NCBI GenBank assembly: GCA_013285425.1 | Contig: CP053447.1 | Span: 2,424,001 to 2,488,000, forward strand | Direction of reading: 5' to 3' | Length of the DNA stretch: 64,000 nucleotides | Source: Ignavibacteriota bacterium | GTDB taxonomy: Bacteria; Bacteroidota; Ignavibacteria; Ignavibacteriales; Ignavibacteriaceae | In this document: positions 56,513 through 64,000 of the stretch, piece by piece | Layout: each line of letters starts with the position of its first letter | Numbering within the stretch: position 1 is the first letter of the stretch | Position numbers and translations under genes: made by a program | Notes under the pieces: model-generated | Seen by the model: the letters and a program-made list of their open reading frames with translations, nothing else | Databases searched by the model: none | What the model was told of the DNA's origin: nothing

Positions 56513-56983
56513 ATGGGTAAAAAACTTAAACAATGGCTTAAACAGGATAAGTTTGAAGATATTAATCAGGAAGTATTGCTAAACCTATTGGTTACTGCTT
56601 ATTTTCTTCGTTCAAAGCAAGAAGCAGTTATGAGTAAATATAATTTAACAATGCCCCAGTATAATGTTCTAAGAATTTTATACGGGATTTATCCTGAAGG
56701 TCATCCAAGATTTGATATAATTTCCAGAATGATTGAACCGGCACCGGATGTAACCAGAATTATTGATAATCTGATCAAAGCCAAATTAGTTGAAAGATTT
56801 AATTCCACAAAAGACAAAAGGCTTTCAATGTCGAGAATAACTGAAAAAGGAATTAAACTTCTGAATCAAGTACATCCTGAAGTAAAGGCTTTAGGAAATT
56901 ATATTTCTTCTGCATTAACAAATACAGAAAAGAAAACACTTTCCGGTCTGTTAGAAAAGATTTATGGAGAGTACATAGAATAA
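56513..56983 (+). CDS. MarR-family transcriptional regulator
   Basis: A 156-residue winged-helix repressor. The helical dimer part is followed by LTMPQYNVLRILYGI and the recognition region MIEPAPDVTRIIDNLIKAKLVER, with the wing DKRLSMSRITEKG (Asp-Lys-Arg) typical of MarR. The ligand is unknown. It lies upstream of the pilin-like cluster, separated by 371 bp, and may regulate a promoter in that gap. It appears monocistronic. Confidence 0.92.
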   Translation: MGKKLKQWLKQDKFEDINQEVLLNLLVTAYFLRSKQEAVMSKYNLTMPQYNVLRILYGIYPEGHPRFDIISRMIEPAPDVTRIIDNLIKAKLVERFNSTKDKRLSMSRITEKGIKLLNQVHPEVKALGNYISSALTNTEKKTLSGLLEKIYGEYIE

Positions 56984-57354
56984 TTACAAAGTGCTTATAA
57001 TTCTAAATGAAACAAGATAAATTATTTTCAATACTACTCTATCTCTTTTATAATTCTATCAACTTTATTAAAGATCAAATTTTGCCGCTTAAATTTCTTT
57101 CCGCATAATTTTTTATTGATTTCTTTCTTGTTAAGGGCATGCAGAAAAACTCCAGTCAGTTTACTTTGAATAAAGTATTATTTAGGCGTTAAATTTGTCG
57201 CTTAAAATTCATTGATTTCAATATTTTTCAGGTAAAATTTACTGATCTAATGTAATTTTTTTTCCCTGAATAAAAGTCACATACAAAATAATTCTATTTG
57301 ATTAACCTACTCTGTATCAATCGGGGATTTTTAATTGCATGATGTTTGATATAA
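56984..57354. promoter_or_regulatory. Intergenic region with repeated CGCTTAAA motif upstream of the pilin-like cluster
   Basis: 371 bp without a supported gene. It contains GCCGCTTAAATTT at 57084-57096, GGCGTTAAATTT at 57185-57196 and TGTCGCTTAAAATT at 57196-57209. The last is repeated exactly at 61242-61255, just after the cluster's sigma-54 regulator. These may be operator sites for that regulator or for MarR. No -24/-12 (GG and GC) sigma-54 promoter is clear. Confidence 0.4.
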
Positions 57355-57879
57355 ATGAGACAACAATGGGTCAAATTTATGAGTACTGGTCAAACACTTT
57401 TTAGTATTGGAGCATTGTTAATACTATCATTAACAATCCTTAAAATGAATAATTTTCTGCTTGCTAATGATTCAGTTATGCAGGATTCCAAGTTAGGATT
57501 ACTTGCAGTTTCTTTAGCAACATCGCTTATAGAGGAGGCAAGTAAAAAAGCTTTTGATGCAAATACCGTATCTAATGGAGTTGCAGCCTGCTCTTTACTC
57601 TCAAATTATCCTCTTGGTCGTAATGCAGGGGAAATAAAAGATTCAAGTGCTACTTTTGATGATTTCGATGATTACAATGGTTTTCATTATCGCAATACTA
57701 ATCTGCCTTTAGCTGAATTTGATATCTACAGTGAGGTTTATTATGTAGAGGCTAATAATCCTGAAGTAAAAGTCGGGTATAGAACCTGGCATAAAAAAAT
57801 GGATATCATTGTAACCAGCGAATCAATGAAAGACACAATAAAGATGTCAACAATTTATAGTTACTGGCATTTCAGATAG
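57355..57879 (+). CDS. Membrane-anchored pilin-like protein, first of three
   Basis: A 174-residue protein with a single N-terminal hydrophobic helix (STGQTLFSIGALLILSLTIL) followed by a helical then beta-type exported domain. A second possible start is the ATG at 57379. The layout resembles a minor pseudopilin, but the class III leader motif G-F-x-x-x-E is not present; Gly-Gln replaces Gly-Phe. A protein of unknown function; the next gene begins nine bases after its stop. Confidence 0.7.
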   Translation: MRQQWVKFMSTGQTLFSIGALLILSLTILKMNNFLLANDSVMQDSKLGLLAVSLATSLIEEASKKAFDANTVSNGVAACSLLSNYPLGRNAGEIKDSSATFDDFDDYNGFHYRNTNLPLAEFDIYSEVYYVEANNPEVKVGYRTWHKKMDIIVTSESMKDTIKMSTIYSYWHFR

Positions 57880-57887
57880 GAAATAAT

Positions 57888-58487
57888 ATGGGATTTACAA
57901 CTATACTTGATATTCTTGGTTCAGTTATTATCGGCGGAGTTTTAATGTCGATAGCTTTTAGATTTAGTGATTCTATTACTGAAAGAACTTATAATAACAG
58001 TGGAGAATTAACCATTCAGCAAAATCTTGCCACTGCTGCTCAAATAATAGAATATGATTTTAGAAAAATAGGTTATTGTGCTAACTGGTCATTAATCCCA
58101 GATCCGACAAAGGCAGTCTTATATGCTGATTCATCCGAGATTAAATTTTATTCAGATATTGATTCTGATGGCAATGTTGATTCAATACATTATTATTTAG
58201 GTCCAACTTCAGAACTATCTTCTACTGCTAATCCAAGAGACAGATTATTATATAGAGTGTTAAACGGAGAGCAGCATAAAAGTGCTAACTTGGGAATAAC
58301 ACAATTTCGGCTTGTATTTTTTGATGCTCTTGGTGATACTCTTAGACCACCAATCGGAGTAAATGGCGGCATAGTTTCAATTGAAATTAACTTAACAGTT
58401 GAAAATACTGAAGCTTATGATCAGAAATATTCAAAAGCATTCTGGCGTCAAATCAGAATGGTATCAAGAAATCTAAGAAACAGGTAA
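57888..58487 (+). CDS. PilW-like minor pseudopilin-related protein
   Basis: A 199-residue protein that begins MGFTTILDILGSVIIGGVLMSIAF, much like the GFTLIEVL start of PilW-type minor pilins but with the acidic residue one place late (Asp at +6 in place of Glu at +5). The C-terminal domain (RDRLLYRVLNGEQHKSANLGITQFRLVFFD) resembles the PilW pattern of computing a bond from alternating strands. It is encoded between two similarly built proteins. Whether a prepilin peptidase would cleave it is not clear from sequence. Confidence 0.7.
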   Translation: MGFTTILDILGSVIIGGVLMSIAFRFSDSITERTYNNSGELTIQQNLATAAQIIEYDFRKIGYCANWSLIPDPTKAVLYADSSEIKFYSDIDSDGNVDSIHYYLGPTSELSSTANPRDRLLYRVLNGEQHKSANLGITQFRLVFFDALGDTLRPPIGVNGGIVSIEINLTVENTEAYDQKYSKAFWRQIRMVSRNLRNR

Positions 58488-58493
58488 AGTAAT

Positions 58494-59753
58494 ATGGCGG
58501 GCAAAGCAACATTTATAACCATAATTGGTTTTACACTTTTGTTTATGGTTGCAATTAAAAATTTCGGGCGTATTTCGACTGACTCGGTTGGTAATATGGT
58601 AAACTATTACAATGAAATGATCGCACATAATATCGCGGTTAGCGGTGCCAATCTTGCTTCTAATCAGATATTTATTGATCCGACCTGGGATGATGGATAC
58701 TCAAATAAAAGTTTTTCAGGCGGAACATTAAATGTTTCCGTACAAAACAGCACTGGGTATAAAAAAATTATAAAAATCACCTCTACCGGTTCTTATCATG
58801 GTGCAAGTAATTCAGTAATAGTTACTCTTTCACCAAGTAAGTTCTCAAAATTTGCTTATTTTTCTGAAAGCGAAGGCGGAGCAATTTGGTGGAATGGAAC
58901 TGATACAGTCTGGGGACCATTTCATACACAAGATGTTTTAAGAGCTGCTTATCGACCAGTGTTTTTCGGTAAAGCAAGCAGCTTAAAGAACATTGAATAC
59001 TATGAAAACAAAAACAAGAATAAGCATAAACCATATTTCTTAGGAGGTTATGAACCCGGGGTTAATCTGCCTCTGCCAAAAGATGCAGTGGATGGGCTTG
59101 AAACTTTTGCTGATGACGATGGATTAAAGTTTTCAGGTAAGGATACAGTTTATTTATATTTTGTTAACGATTCATTAAAATATAAGTACTCCTACAGTGC
59201 TTCTTATACAACTGTATATCTTCCGACAGCAGCAAATAACGGAATGATATTTGTTAAAAATTCTGTTGTCCGACTTAAAGGGACTGTAAAGGGGCAATAT
59301 ACTGTTGCTTGTAATAATTCAACAGCATCAGAAAACGGTAAAGGAACGGTATATTTAGATGATGATATAGTTTATAATAAGGATCCAAAACTATATCCCA
59401 ATTCCACAGATTTACTGGGTATTTGTGCTGAAAAAAATGTAATTGTAACTGATAATAAACCAAACAATAATGATATAAATATTCAAGCCTCAATCTATTG
59501 TGAAAAAGGCGGTTTTAGTGTTCAAAATTATGATAGTAAATATCCTGTTGGCGGCAAAGTATTCAGAGGAAATATTAATCTGGTCGGTGGAATTATTCAG
59601 AAAACCAGAGGAGCAGTTGGTACAATTGGAAGCGGTGGCAGCATTGCAACTGGCTTTGCAAAGCGTTACAAATATGATGACCGGTTTCTTGTTGCCTCTC
59701 CGCCGTTTTTCCCGGGTACAGGCAGTTTTGAGATTGTTTCCTGGTTCGAATAA
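58494..59753 (+). CDS. PilX-like membrane-anchored protein
   Basis: A 419-residue protein with an N-terminal hydrophobic helix (TFITIIGFTLLFMVAI, residues 5-20) followed by a helical stalk (NMVNYYNEMIAHNIAVSGANLASNQIF). Next comes a large beta-rich region with many GGxI and GNINLVGG turns in the last 100 residues, as in beta-helix or polymer-forming proteins. The N-terminal half resembles PilX/DUF4900-type proteins that precede surface pilin-like assemblies. The gene starts six bases after the previous stop. Confidence 0.65.
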   Translation: MAGKATFITIIGFTLLFMVAIKNFGRISTDSVGNMVNYYNEMIAHNIAVSGANLASNQIFIDPTWDDGYSNKSFSGGTLNVSVQNSTGYKKIIKITSTGSYHGASNSVIVTLSPSKFSKFAYFSESEGGAIWWNGTDTVWGPFHTQDVLRAAYRPVFFGKASSLKNIEYYENKNKNKHKPYFLGGYEPGVNLPLPKDAVDGLETFADDDGLKFSGKDTVYLYFVNDSLKYKYSYSASYTTVYLPTAANNGMIFVKNSVVRLKGTVKGQYTVACNNSTASENGKGTVYLDDDIVYNKDPKLYPNSTDLLGICAEKNVIVTDNKPNNNDINIQASIYCEKGGFSVQNYDSKYPVGGKVFRGNINLVGGIIQKTRGAVGTIGSGGSIATGFAKRYKYDDRFLVASPPFFPGTGSFEIVSWFE

Positions 59754-59840
59754 AATTTAACTGGGTTTTTTTTACATATTTCTAATCTGGAATATTCATT
59801 CCATTATTCTTACATTTAAAGAAATAAGAAAGTATTTATT

Positions 59841-61202
59841 TTGAAAGAAACAATATTATTAGTTGATGATGAGTTAGCTTATTTAGATTTGCTAAAAAGC
59901 ATTCTTAATCAAGAAGGTTATTCTAATGTAATAACTGAATCAAATCCATTGAATGTAAAAGGGCTTTTAAAAACTCAAAAGATTGATTTGATCCTACTTG
60001 ATATTTATATGCCTCAGATGAGCGGTTTACAACTGTTAGAACAAATTACTCCTGAATATCCAAATATCCCGGTAATAGTTGTAACTGCAGTTGATGACAA
60101 AGATATTGCACTTGAGGCAATAAAATTCGGTGCTTATGAGTTTATCATTAAGCCGCCGGATACAGATAGATTACTTTTGACGATAAGGCGGGCAATCGGT
60201 TATAAACTTCTTGAAAGAGAAAGGGATGTTTTAAGAGGTGATGCTCCTGTAACTACTGTTGATGAAAATAAATTCTCCAACATCATTACTGATTCCGATG
60301 CAATGCGTAAAGTTTTCAATCTTGTGGAAATATTCGCTCCAACTAATGAAACTATTTTAATTGTGGGAGAAACCGGTACCGGTAAGGATCTGATTGCAAA
60401 AAAAATTCATGATCTCTCTCCAAGGAAAAACAAACCTTATGTAGCTGTTAATCTTGCCTCCATCTCACATTCTTTGTTTGAGAGTGAATTGTTCGGTAAT
60501 CTGAAAGGCTCATTTACAGGTTCCACTAATGATAAGATCGGATATTTTGAAGCTGCAAACGGCGGCTCCATTTTCTTAGATGAGATAGGAGAGTTACCAA
60601 AAGAACTTCAGGGTAAACTTTTAAGAGCTATTCAATACAATGAGATATTTAAAATCGGAAGCTCTAATCCGGTAAAACTCGATATAAGGATTATTGCAGC
60701 TACTAACAGAGACCTTGTTGACGCTGTTAACAAAGGAAATTTCAGAGCAGACCTTTATTATCGCCTTAACAGAGGACACATCAGTTTACCGCCTTTACGA
60801 AAAAGAGGAAACGATGTTATTTTACTTTCAAATAATCTTATAAAAGTTGCTAACAAAACTTATAATAAAAATGTTTTAGGCTTAACCAGAGAAGCTATTG
60901 CTCAATTAAGAAATTATCCTTTCCCAGGTAATGTAAGAGAACTTGAAAATATTATTTTTAATTCTGTTGTTCAATCAGAGGATAATCAAAGATTGGCTAT
61001 GGTTGAAATACCAAGAGTTACAGAAATTGTTGAAAATGAACTGAAGAAATCTGAGATTCTGGTTTCACTTGAGGAAGCAGAAAAAAAACATATCATCAAT
61101 GTAATGGGAATTCTTAATAATAATGTTCGGAAAGCAGCTTCTATTCTTGGAGTTAGTGAAAGAACACTTCAAAGAAGGTTAAAAAAGATAAGAGAGGATT
61201 AG
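59841..61202 (+). CDS. Sigma-54-dependent response regulator of the pilin-like cluster
   Basis: A 453-residue NtrC-type protein, phospho-Asp54 in LILLDIYMPQMSG, Walker A GETGTGKDLIA, Walker B GSIFLDEIGEL, and a C-terminal Fis-type DNA-binding helix (NVRKAASILGVSERTLQRRL). The sigma-54 contact loop is GSFTGS; the last Ala of GAFTGA is replaced by Ser, which may alter contact. The start codon is TTG at 59841, 87 bases after the third pilin-like gene on the same strand. No histidine kinase is adjacent. Confidence 0.93.
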   Translation: MKETILLVDDELAYLDLLKSILNQEGYSNVITESNPLNVKGLLKTQKIDLILLDIYMPQMSGLQLLEQITPEYPNIPVIVVTAVDDKDIALEAIKFGAYEFIIKPPDTDRLLLTIRRAIGYKLLERERDVLRGDAPVTTVDENKFSNIITDSDAMRKVFNLVEIFAPTNETILIVGETGTGKDLIAKKIHDLSPRKNKPYVAVNLASISHSLFESELFGNLKGSFTGSTNDKIGYFEAANGGSIFLDEIGELPKELQGKLLRAIQYNEIFKIGSSNPVKLDIRIIAATNRDLVDAVNKGNFRADLYYRLNRGHISLPPLRKRGNDVILLSNNLIKVANKTYNKNVLGLTREAIAQLRNYPFPGNVRELENIIFNSVVQSEDNQRLAMVEIPRVTEIVENELKKSEILVSLEEAEKKHIINVMGILNNNVRKAASILGVSERTLQRRLKKIRED

Positions 61203-61241
61203 GTCAATTAAAGTTAAATTGGTCATTTAATTCGTCTGAAA

Positions 61242-61255
61242 TGTCGCTTAAAATT
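61242..61255. promoter_or_regulatory. Second copy of the TGTCGCTTAAAATT motif
   Basis: An exact 14-bp match to 57196-57209. It lies 40 bases after the sigma-54 regulator stop, so the two copies bracket the four-gene cluster. Possible operator; no function is shown. Confidence 0.35.
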
Positions 61256-61413
61256 TAACCACTGATAATTCATCAAAACCTGCCTGTTTTTAATCCATAT
61301 TCAAATGAAATCATTGAACTGAAGTTTAGCATAATTATTGCATCTTTCTATTTGGTTGAATGATATTAAATAATTGTTTCATTCATACATTCATAAAAAT
61401 ATAACCGAATCCT

Positions 61414-61563
61414 ATGAAACAAATCTTATTAAACGATTCTCATGTTGTTGACTTTAATTACGGAAGAGTGTTTGCAAAGGAAAGAAAAAATGACTTTTCC
61501 ATAATTACAAAATTATTAATAGCTTCTTCATTTTTGTTTGCGCTTGCAGTTTTGGTTTTTTAA
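61414..61563 (+). CDS. Small single-pass membrane protein (49 aa)
   Basis: ATG at 61414 to TAA at 61561 encodes 49 residues: a charged N-terminal part (FAKERKNDFS) and a C-terminal hydrophobic helix (LLIASSFLFALAVLVF). No family is recognised. The coding look (balanced helix, sensible start after an AT-rich leader) is the only support, and a chance frame is possible. It ends three bases before the convergent GroES-like gene stop. Confidence 0.45.
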   Translation: MKQILLNDSHVVDFNYGRVFAKERKNDFSIITKLLIASSFLFALAVLVF

Positions 61564-61566
61564 TAA

Positions 61567-61941
61567 TTACACTAAGAAGTCATCATTTCTGATTAATAAT
61601 AAAATCGCAGGGTTTGGTACGATCAATAACTTCTCTTTTTCAAATTCAATTTCAAAAGCTTCCTTCCTCAAAAATATTGCAAGATCTCCTTCTTTAGCCT
61701 GAAGCGGAATATACTTTACCTGTTCCTCATTTTGTTTCCAAGGCTCATCTTCATTTTGCGCAGATGTAGCATAGCCTGGTCCTACTTTAATTACATAGCC
61801 GCTTTGAATTCTCTCCTTCTCAGCTACACCAGCCGGAAGATATAATCCGCTGCTTGTCTTATTCGAATCTTCCTGTGGTCTGATTAAGACTCTGTCACCA
61901 ACTACAATAAATTTTTGAAGGTTTTTAAAATTTAAACTCAT
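61567..61941 (-). CDS. Divergent GroES-like co-chaperonin
   Basis: A 124-residue Cpn10-fold protein. VVGDRVLIRPQEDSNKTSSGLYLP is the family start, with the mobile loop region following (AGVAEKERIQSGYVIKVGPGY). It is longer than the usual 96 residues and has an inserted acidic stretch (NEDEPWKQNEEQ) and a divergent C-terminus. No groEL is adjacent. It may be a specialised second GroES; the standard GroES is probably elsewhere in the genome. Confidence 0.8.
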   Translation of the reverse strand: MSLNFKNLQKFIVVGDRVLIRPQEDSNKTSSGLYLPAGVAEKERIQSGYVIKVGPGYATSAQNEDEPWKQNEEQVKYIPLQAKEGDLAIFLRKEAFEIEFEKEKLLIVPNPAILLLIRNDDFLV

Positions 61942-62218
61942 TATATCCTCTGAAAAGTTTTTGGTAATAAACTACTATAAAATCATCGCTGCAAAAATAG
62001 TAAACCTTTTGATAATGAATCATTTTTCTATTGAGCTTATAAATCAATAAATTTGAAATGAATATATGGAATAATAAGTTCATTAACTCAGCTATAACTG
62101 ACTGCTTATTGATATTTATAAATGAGCTTTATTAGAACTAATATTATAAAATCAATATTTAAGCATTCATGGCTAAAAATTCTGAAGCAAAAAGCGAAAT
62201 TCATTTTAGAATCAAATT

Positions 62219-63508
62219 ATGAAAAAAGTTCTCTTCATCTCATATTTTTGGCCTCCTTCCGGGAAAGCTTCACTTCATTGGCCTTTGGATATTATCAGAC
62301 ATCTTCCAAAGAATGAAATTGAACCGATTATTCTAACTGTTAAGGAAGAATCATTTACTCAGAAAGATGAGAGCTTATTAAGTAAAGTTGATCCTGACTG
62401 GATTACTGTTAAATCCAATGCTTTGGAACCTTTTAACATTTACAGAAAGTTCATCGGAAAAAAGAAAAACGAAAAGCTGATTGCATCAGAAACCATCTCT
62501 ACTGAAAATAAAAGTTTAGCTCATAAGATTTCACTTTGGATTCGACTGAATCTATTCATTCCAGATGCCCGCATAGGATGGAATTTTACTGCTTACAGAG
62601 CGGCAAAAAAAGTTTATGTTAAAGAAAAGTTTGATGTTATTGTTTCAATCGGACCACCGCATAGTTCCCATCTTATCGGATTGAAATTGAGCAAAAAATT
62701 AAATTTACCGCATATTCCGGTTTTAATTGATCCATGGGTTGATATTGTTTACTACAAGAATTTAAAGAGAAGTTGTATTACAAAGAAAATTGATAATCAT
62801 CTTGAAAAATCTGTACTGCTAAATGCTGAACAGGTTGTGTTTGTTACAAAATCATCAGAAGATGATTATCTGAATAAATATGAGTTTTTAAAAAACAAAA
62901 CAAATGTATTGTATTGGGGATTTGATGAAGATGATTTTAAAAATCTGCCTCTAAATTACCGTTCTGCTGAAAGCATCATCAACAAAAGTGAAAAGGTAAT
63001 TGTTCACGCTGGTAATTTATTTGTATATCAGAATCCAAAGAATTTCTGGCAGCAGATAAAATCTCAAAATGACAGCGGCAGTAATTATAAAATTAAATTT
63101 ATAGGAACTGTTGATCCAATTGTTTTAGATTATCTAAAAGAGATTGGTCTGCAGGATAAAGTCGAGACTTTAGGTTTCCTGCCTTATCCTCAAATGATAA
63201 AACAAATATTCGCGGCAGATATACTTTTAGTATGTGCATCCGAGCCCCGCCACGTACCAGGCAAATTGTTCGAAGCTTTGCGGACCGGAAACCCTGTTAT
63301 TGCTTTTGGAGATGACAATAGTGAAGTAAAGCGAATCATTGAGTCAGCAAATTCAGGTATGATGTTTAGCTATAATGATTCATGTACGAGTTTCTTTGAA
63401 AACTTTGAAAAGATTAAGCCCGATCTGACATTAATAAAAAGTTTTGACCGGGCTTTGATTAGCAAAAAGTTTTTTGAAATTATAAAAAACCTGCTTCATA
63501 AAGGTTAA
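62219..63508 (+). CDS. GT4-type glycosyltransferase
   Basis: A 429-residue GT-B fold enzyme. The N-terminal acceptor domain begins KKVLFISYFWPPSGKASLHW; the C-terminal donor domain has VIVHAGNLFVYQNPKNF and the signature PGKLFEALRTGNPVIAFGDDNSEV with the conserved Glu-x7-Glu-type pattern of GT4. The sugar donor and acceptor are not evident. No other glycan genes are in the window. A spurious overlapping frame starts at 62122 and is discarded. Confidence 0.88.
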   Translation: MKKVLFISYFWPPSGKASLHWPLDIIRHLPKNEIEPIILTVKEESFTQKDESLLSKVDPDWITVKSNALEPFNIYRKFIGKKKNEKLIASETISTENKSLAHKISLWIRLNLFIPDARIGWNFTAYRAAKKVYVKEKFDVIVSIGPPHSSHLIGLKLSKKLNLPHIPVLIDPWVDIVYYKNLKRSCITKKIDNHLEKSVLLNAEQVVFVTKSSEDDYLNKYEFLKNKTNVLYWGFDEDDFKNLPLNYRSAESIINKSEKVIVHAGNLFVYQNPKNFWQQIKSQNDSGSNYKIKFIGTVDPIVLDYLKEIGLQDKVETLGFLPYPQMIKQIFAADILLVCASEPRHVPGKLFEALRTGNPVIAFGDDNSEVKRIIESANSGMMFSYNDSCTSFFENFEKIKPDLTLIKSFDRALISKKFFEIIKNLLHKG

Positions 63509-63597
63509 CAAACAATCATTAAATTATTTTGTAATAGTTTGTTTCTGAAGCTGTCTTTTATATTAAATTATCTTTTTTTTTAATATAGAGAATAATT

Positions 63598-64000
63598 TCA
63601 CCTGCACAATCCAGCTTCTATAAAACATTTTTTTATCCTCTTAAATGTTCTTTTGATATCATTATCTAAACCGATTGATATTCTTATAAGCCCATCACTT
63701 AATCCCATTGCTCTTCTTTCCTCTTCAGGGATCTCTGAAGACGTACTATGACCGGGAGAAGAAAACAATGTTTTAAAGTAACCGAGACTAACAGCAAGAT
63801 ATCCCACTTTTTCTTTCTGCATATTTTCCATTACTCTATTTGCTTGTTCAGATGAGCCGGCATCAATTGCGAGCATACCGCCAAAGCCAAATCCTTCATT
63901 CATTATTCTCTTCAGCAGTTTATGTCCTTTATGTGATTTAAGACCGGGATAAAATACTTTACATCCAAGTTTCTGAAAATTTTCTGCTAAGTATAAAGCA
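63598..64000 (-). CDS. Cys/Met-metabolism PLP enzyme (C-terminal part; gene runs off window)
   Basis: About 134 residues of a cystathionine gamma-synthase / methionine gamma-lyase family protein, whose 5' part lies beyond 64000. KVFYPGLKSHKGHKL and GFGFGGMLAID belong to the family's C-terminal domain, and VGYLAVSLGYFKTLFSSPGHSTSS contains the SLG and THxxx-type substrate-binding stretch (here GHSTSS). EERRAMGLSDGLIRISIGLD is the conserved end with the substrate-binding Arg. The exact reaction (synthase, beta-lyase or gamma-lyase) needs the missing half. Confidence 0.88.
   Translation of the reverse strand, partial: ALYLAENFQKLGCKVFYPGLKSHKGHKLLKRIMNEGFGFGGMLAIDAGSSEQANRVMENMQKEKVGYLAVSLGYFKTLFSSPGHSTSSEIPEEERRAMGLSDGLIRISIGLDNDIKRTFKRIKKCFIEAGLCR

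Noticed and set aside
62122..62316. 64-residue frame upstream of the glycosyltransferase
   Set aside because: It overlaps the start of the glycosyltransferase in another frame and has no family features.

Overview
The window reads as a chromosomal segment of a low-GC member of the Bacteroidota/Chlorobiota group, most likely class Ignavibacteria. The evidence is three secreted proteins that end in a NYPNPFNP-type type IX secretion sorting domain, a DUF4175/DUF4159/BatA set, many outer-membrane beta-barrel proteins, and AT-rich intergenic DNA. No rRNA, tRNA, CRISPR array or transposase was recognised. All family calls are made by eye from the translations; no database search was run.

Region 1 (1-3132): a truncated PAS histidine kinase with a cysteine cluster, a TerB-like protein and threonine dehydrogenase (tdh). 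Region 2 (3215-17101): an accessory block on the minus strand. It begins with a DUF433/DUF5615 toxin-antitoxin pair and a lone UPF0175 protein, followed by a seven-gene defence operon transcribed from 17101 to 4506: SNF2-type helicase, RmuC, a 63-residue protein, an SMC-like ATPase with zinc hook and a HEPN-like RNxxxxH motif, type III Mod, a DUF1016 PD-(D/E)XK protein and type III Res. The block separates tdh from kbl (17376), the two enzymes of the threonine-to-glycine pathway, and looks like an insertion.

Region 3 (17376-32286): kbl, a macrodomain hydrolase, outer-membrane proteins, a secreted subtilase, a TIGR01777 epimerase, the methyl-cycle pair metK-ahcY (ahcY carries an apparent one-base frameshift near its start), a nitronate monooxygenase followed by a decayed YoeB-type toxin, its antitoxin and a remnant of a second monooxygenase copy, then ispH and prfA. 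Region 4 (32283-36872): a four-gene signalling operon of histidine kinase, NtrC-type sigma-54 activator, STAS anti-anti-sigma factor and a two-receiver PP2C phosphatase. Region 5 (36976-45687): DUF4175 and DUF4159 proteins and two secreted repeat proteins that share an almost identical 682-bp 3' end. Region 6 (45881-56191): EVE protein, a second RmuC, two MIO-type ammonia-lyases with unusual MIO triads (Ala-Cys-Gly and Ser-Ser-Gly), anmK, a YCII protein, hflX and a BatA/VWA protein. Region 7 (56513-64000): a MarR regulator, three membrane-anchored proteins resembling minor pseudopilins followed by a sigma-54 activator, a small membrane protein, a divergent GroES, a glycosyltransferase and the C-terminal part of a Cys/Met-metabolism PLP enzyme.

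The strongest candidates for something not well described are the ATPase/HEPN-like protein inside the composite type III restriction operon, and the degenerate pseudopilin cluster at 57355-61202.
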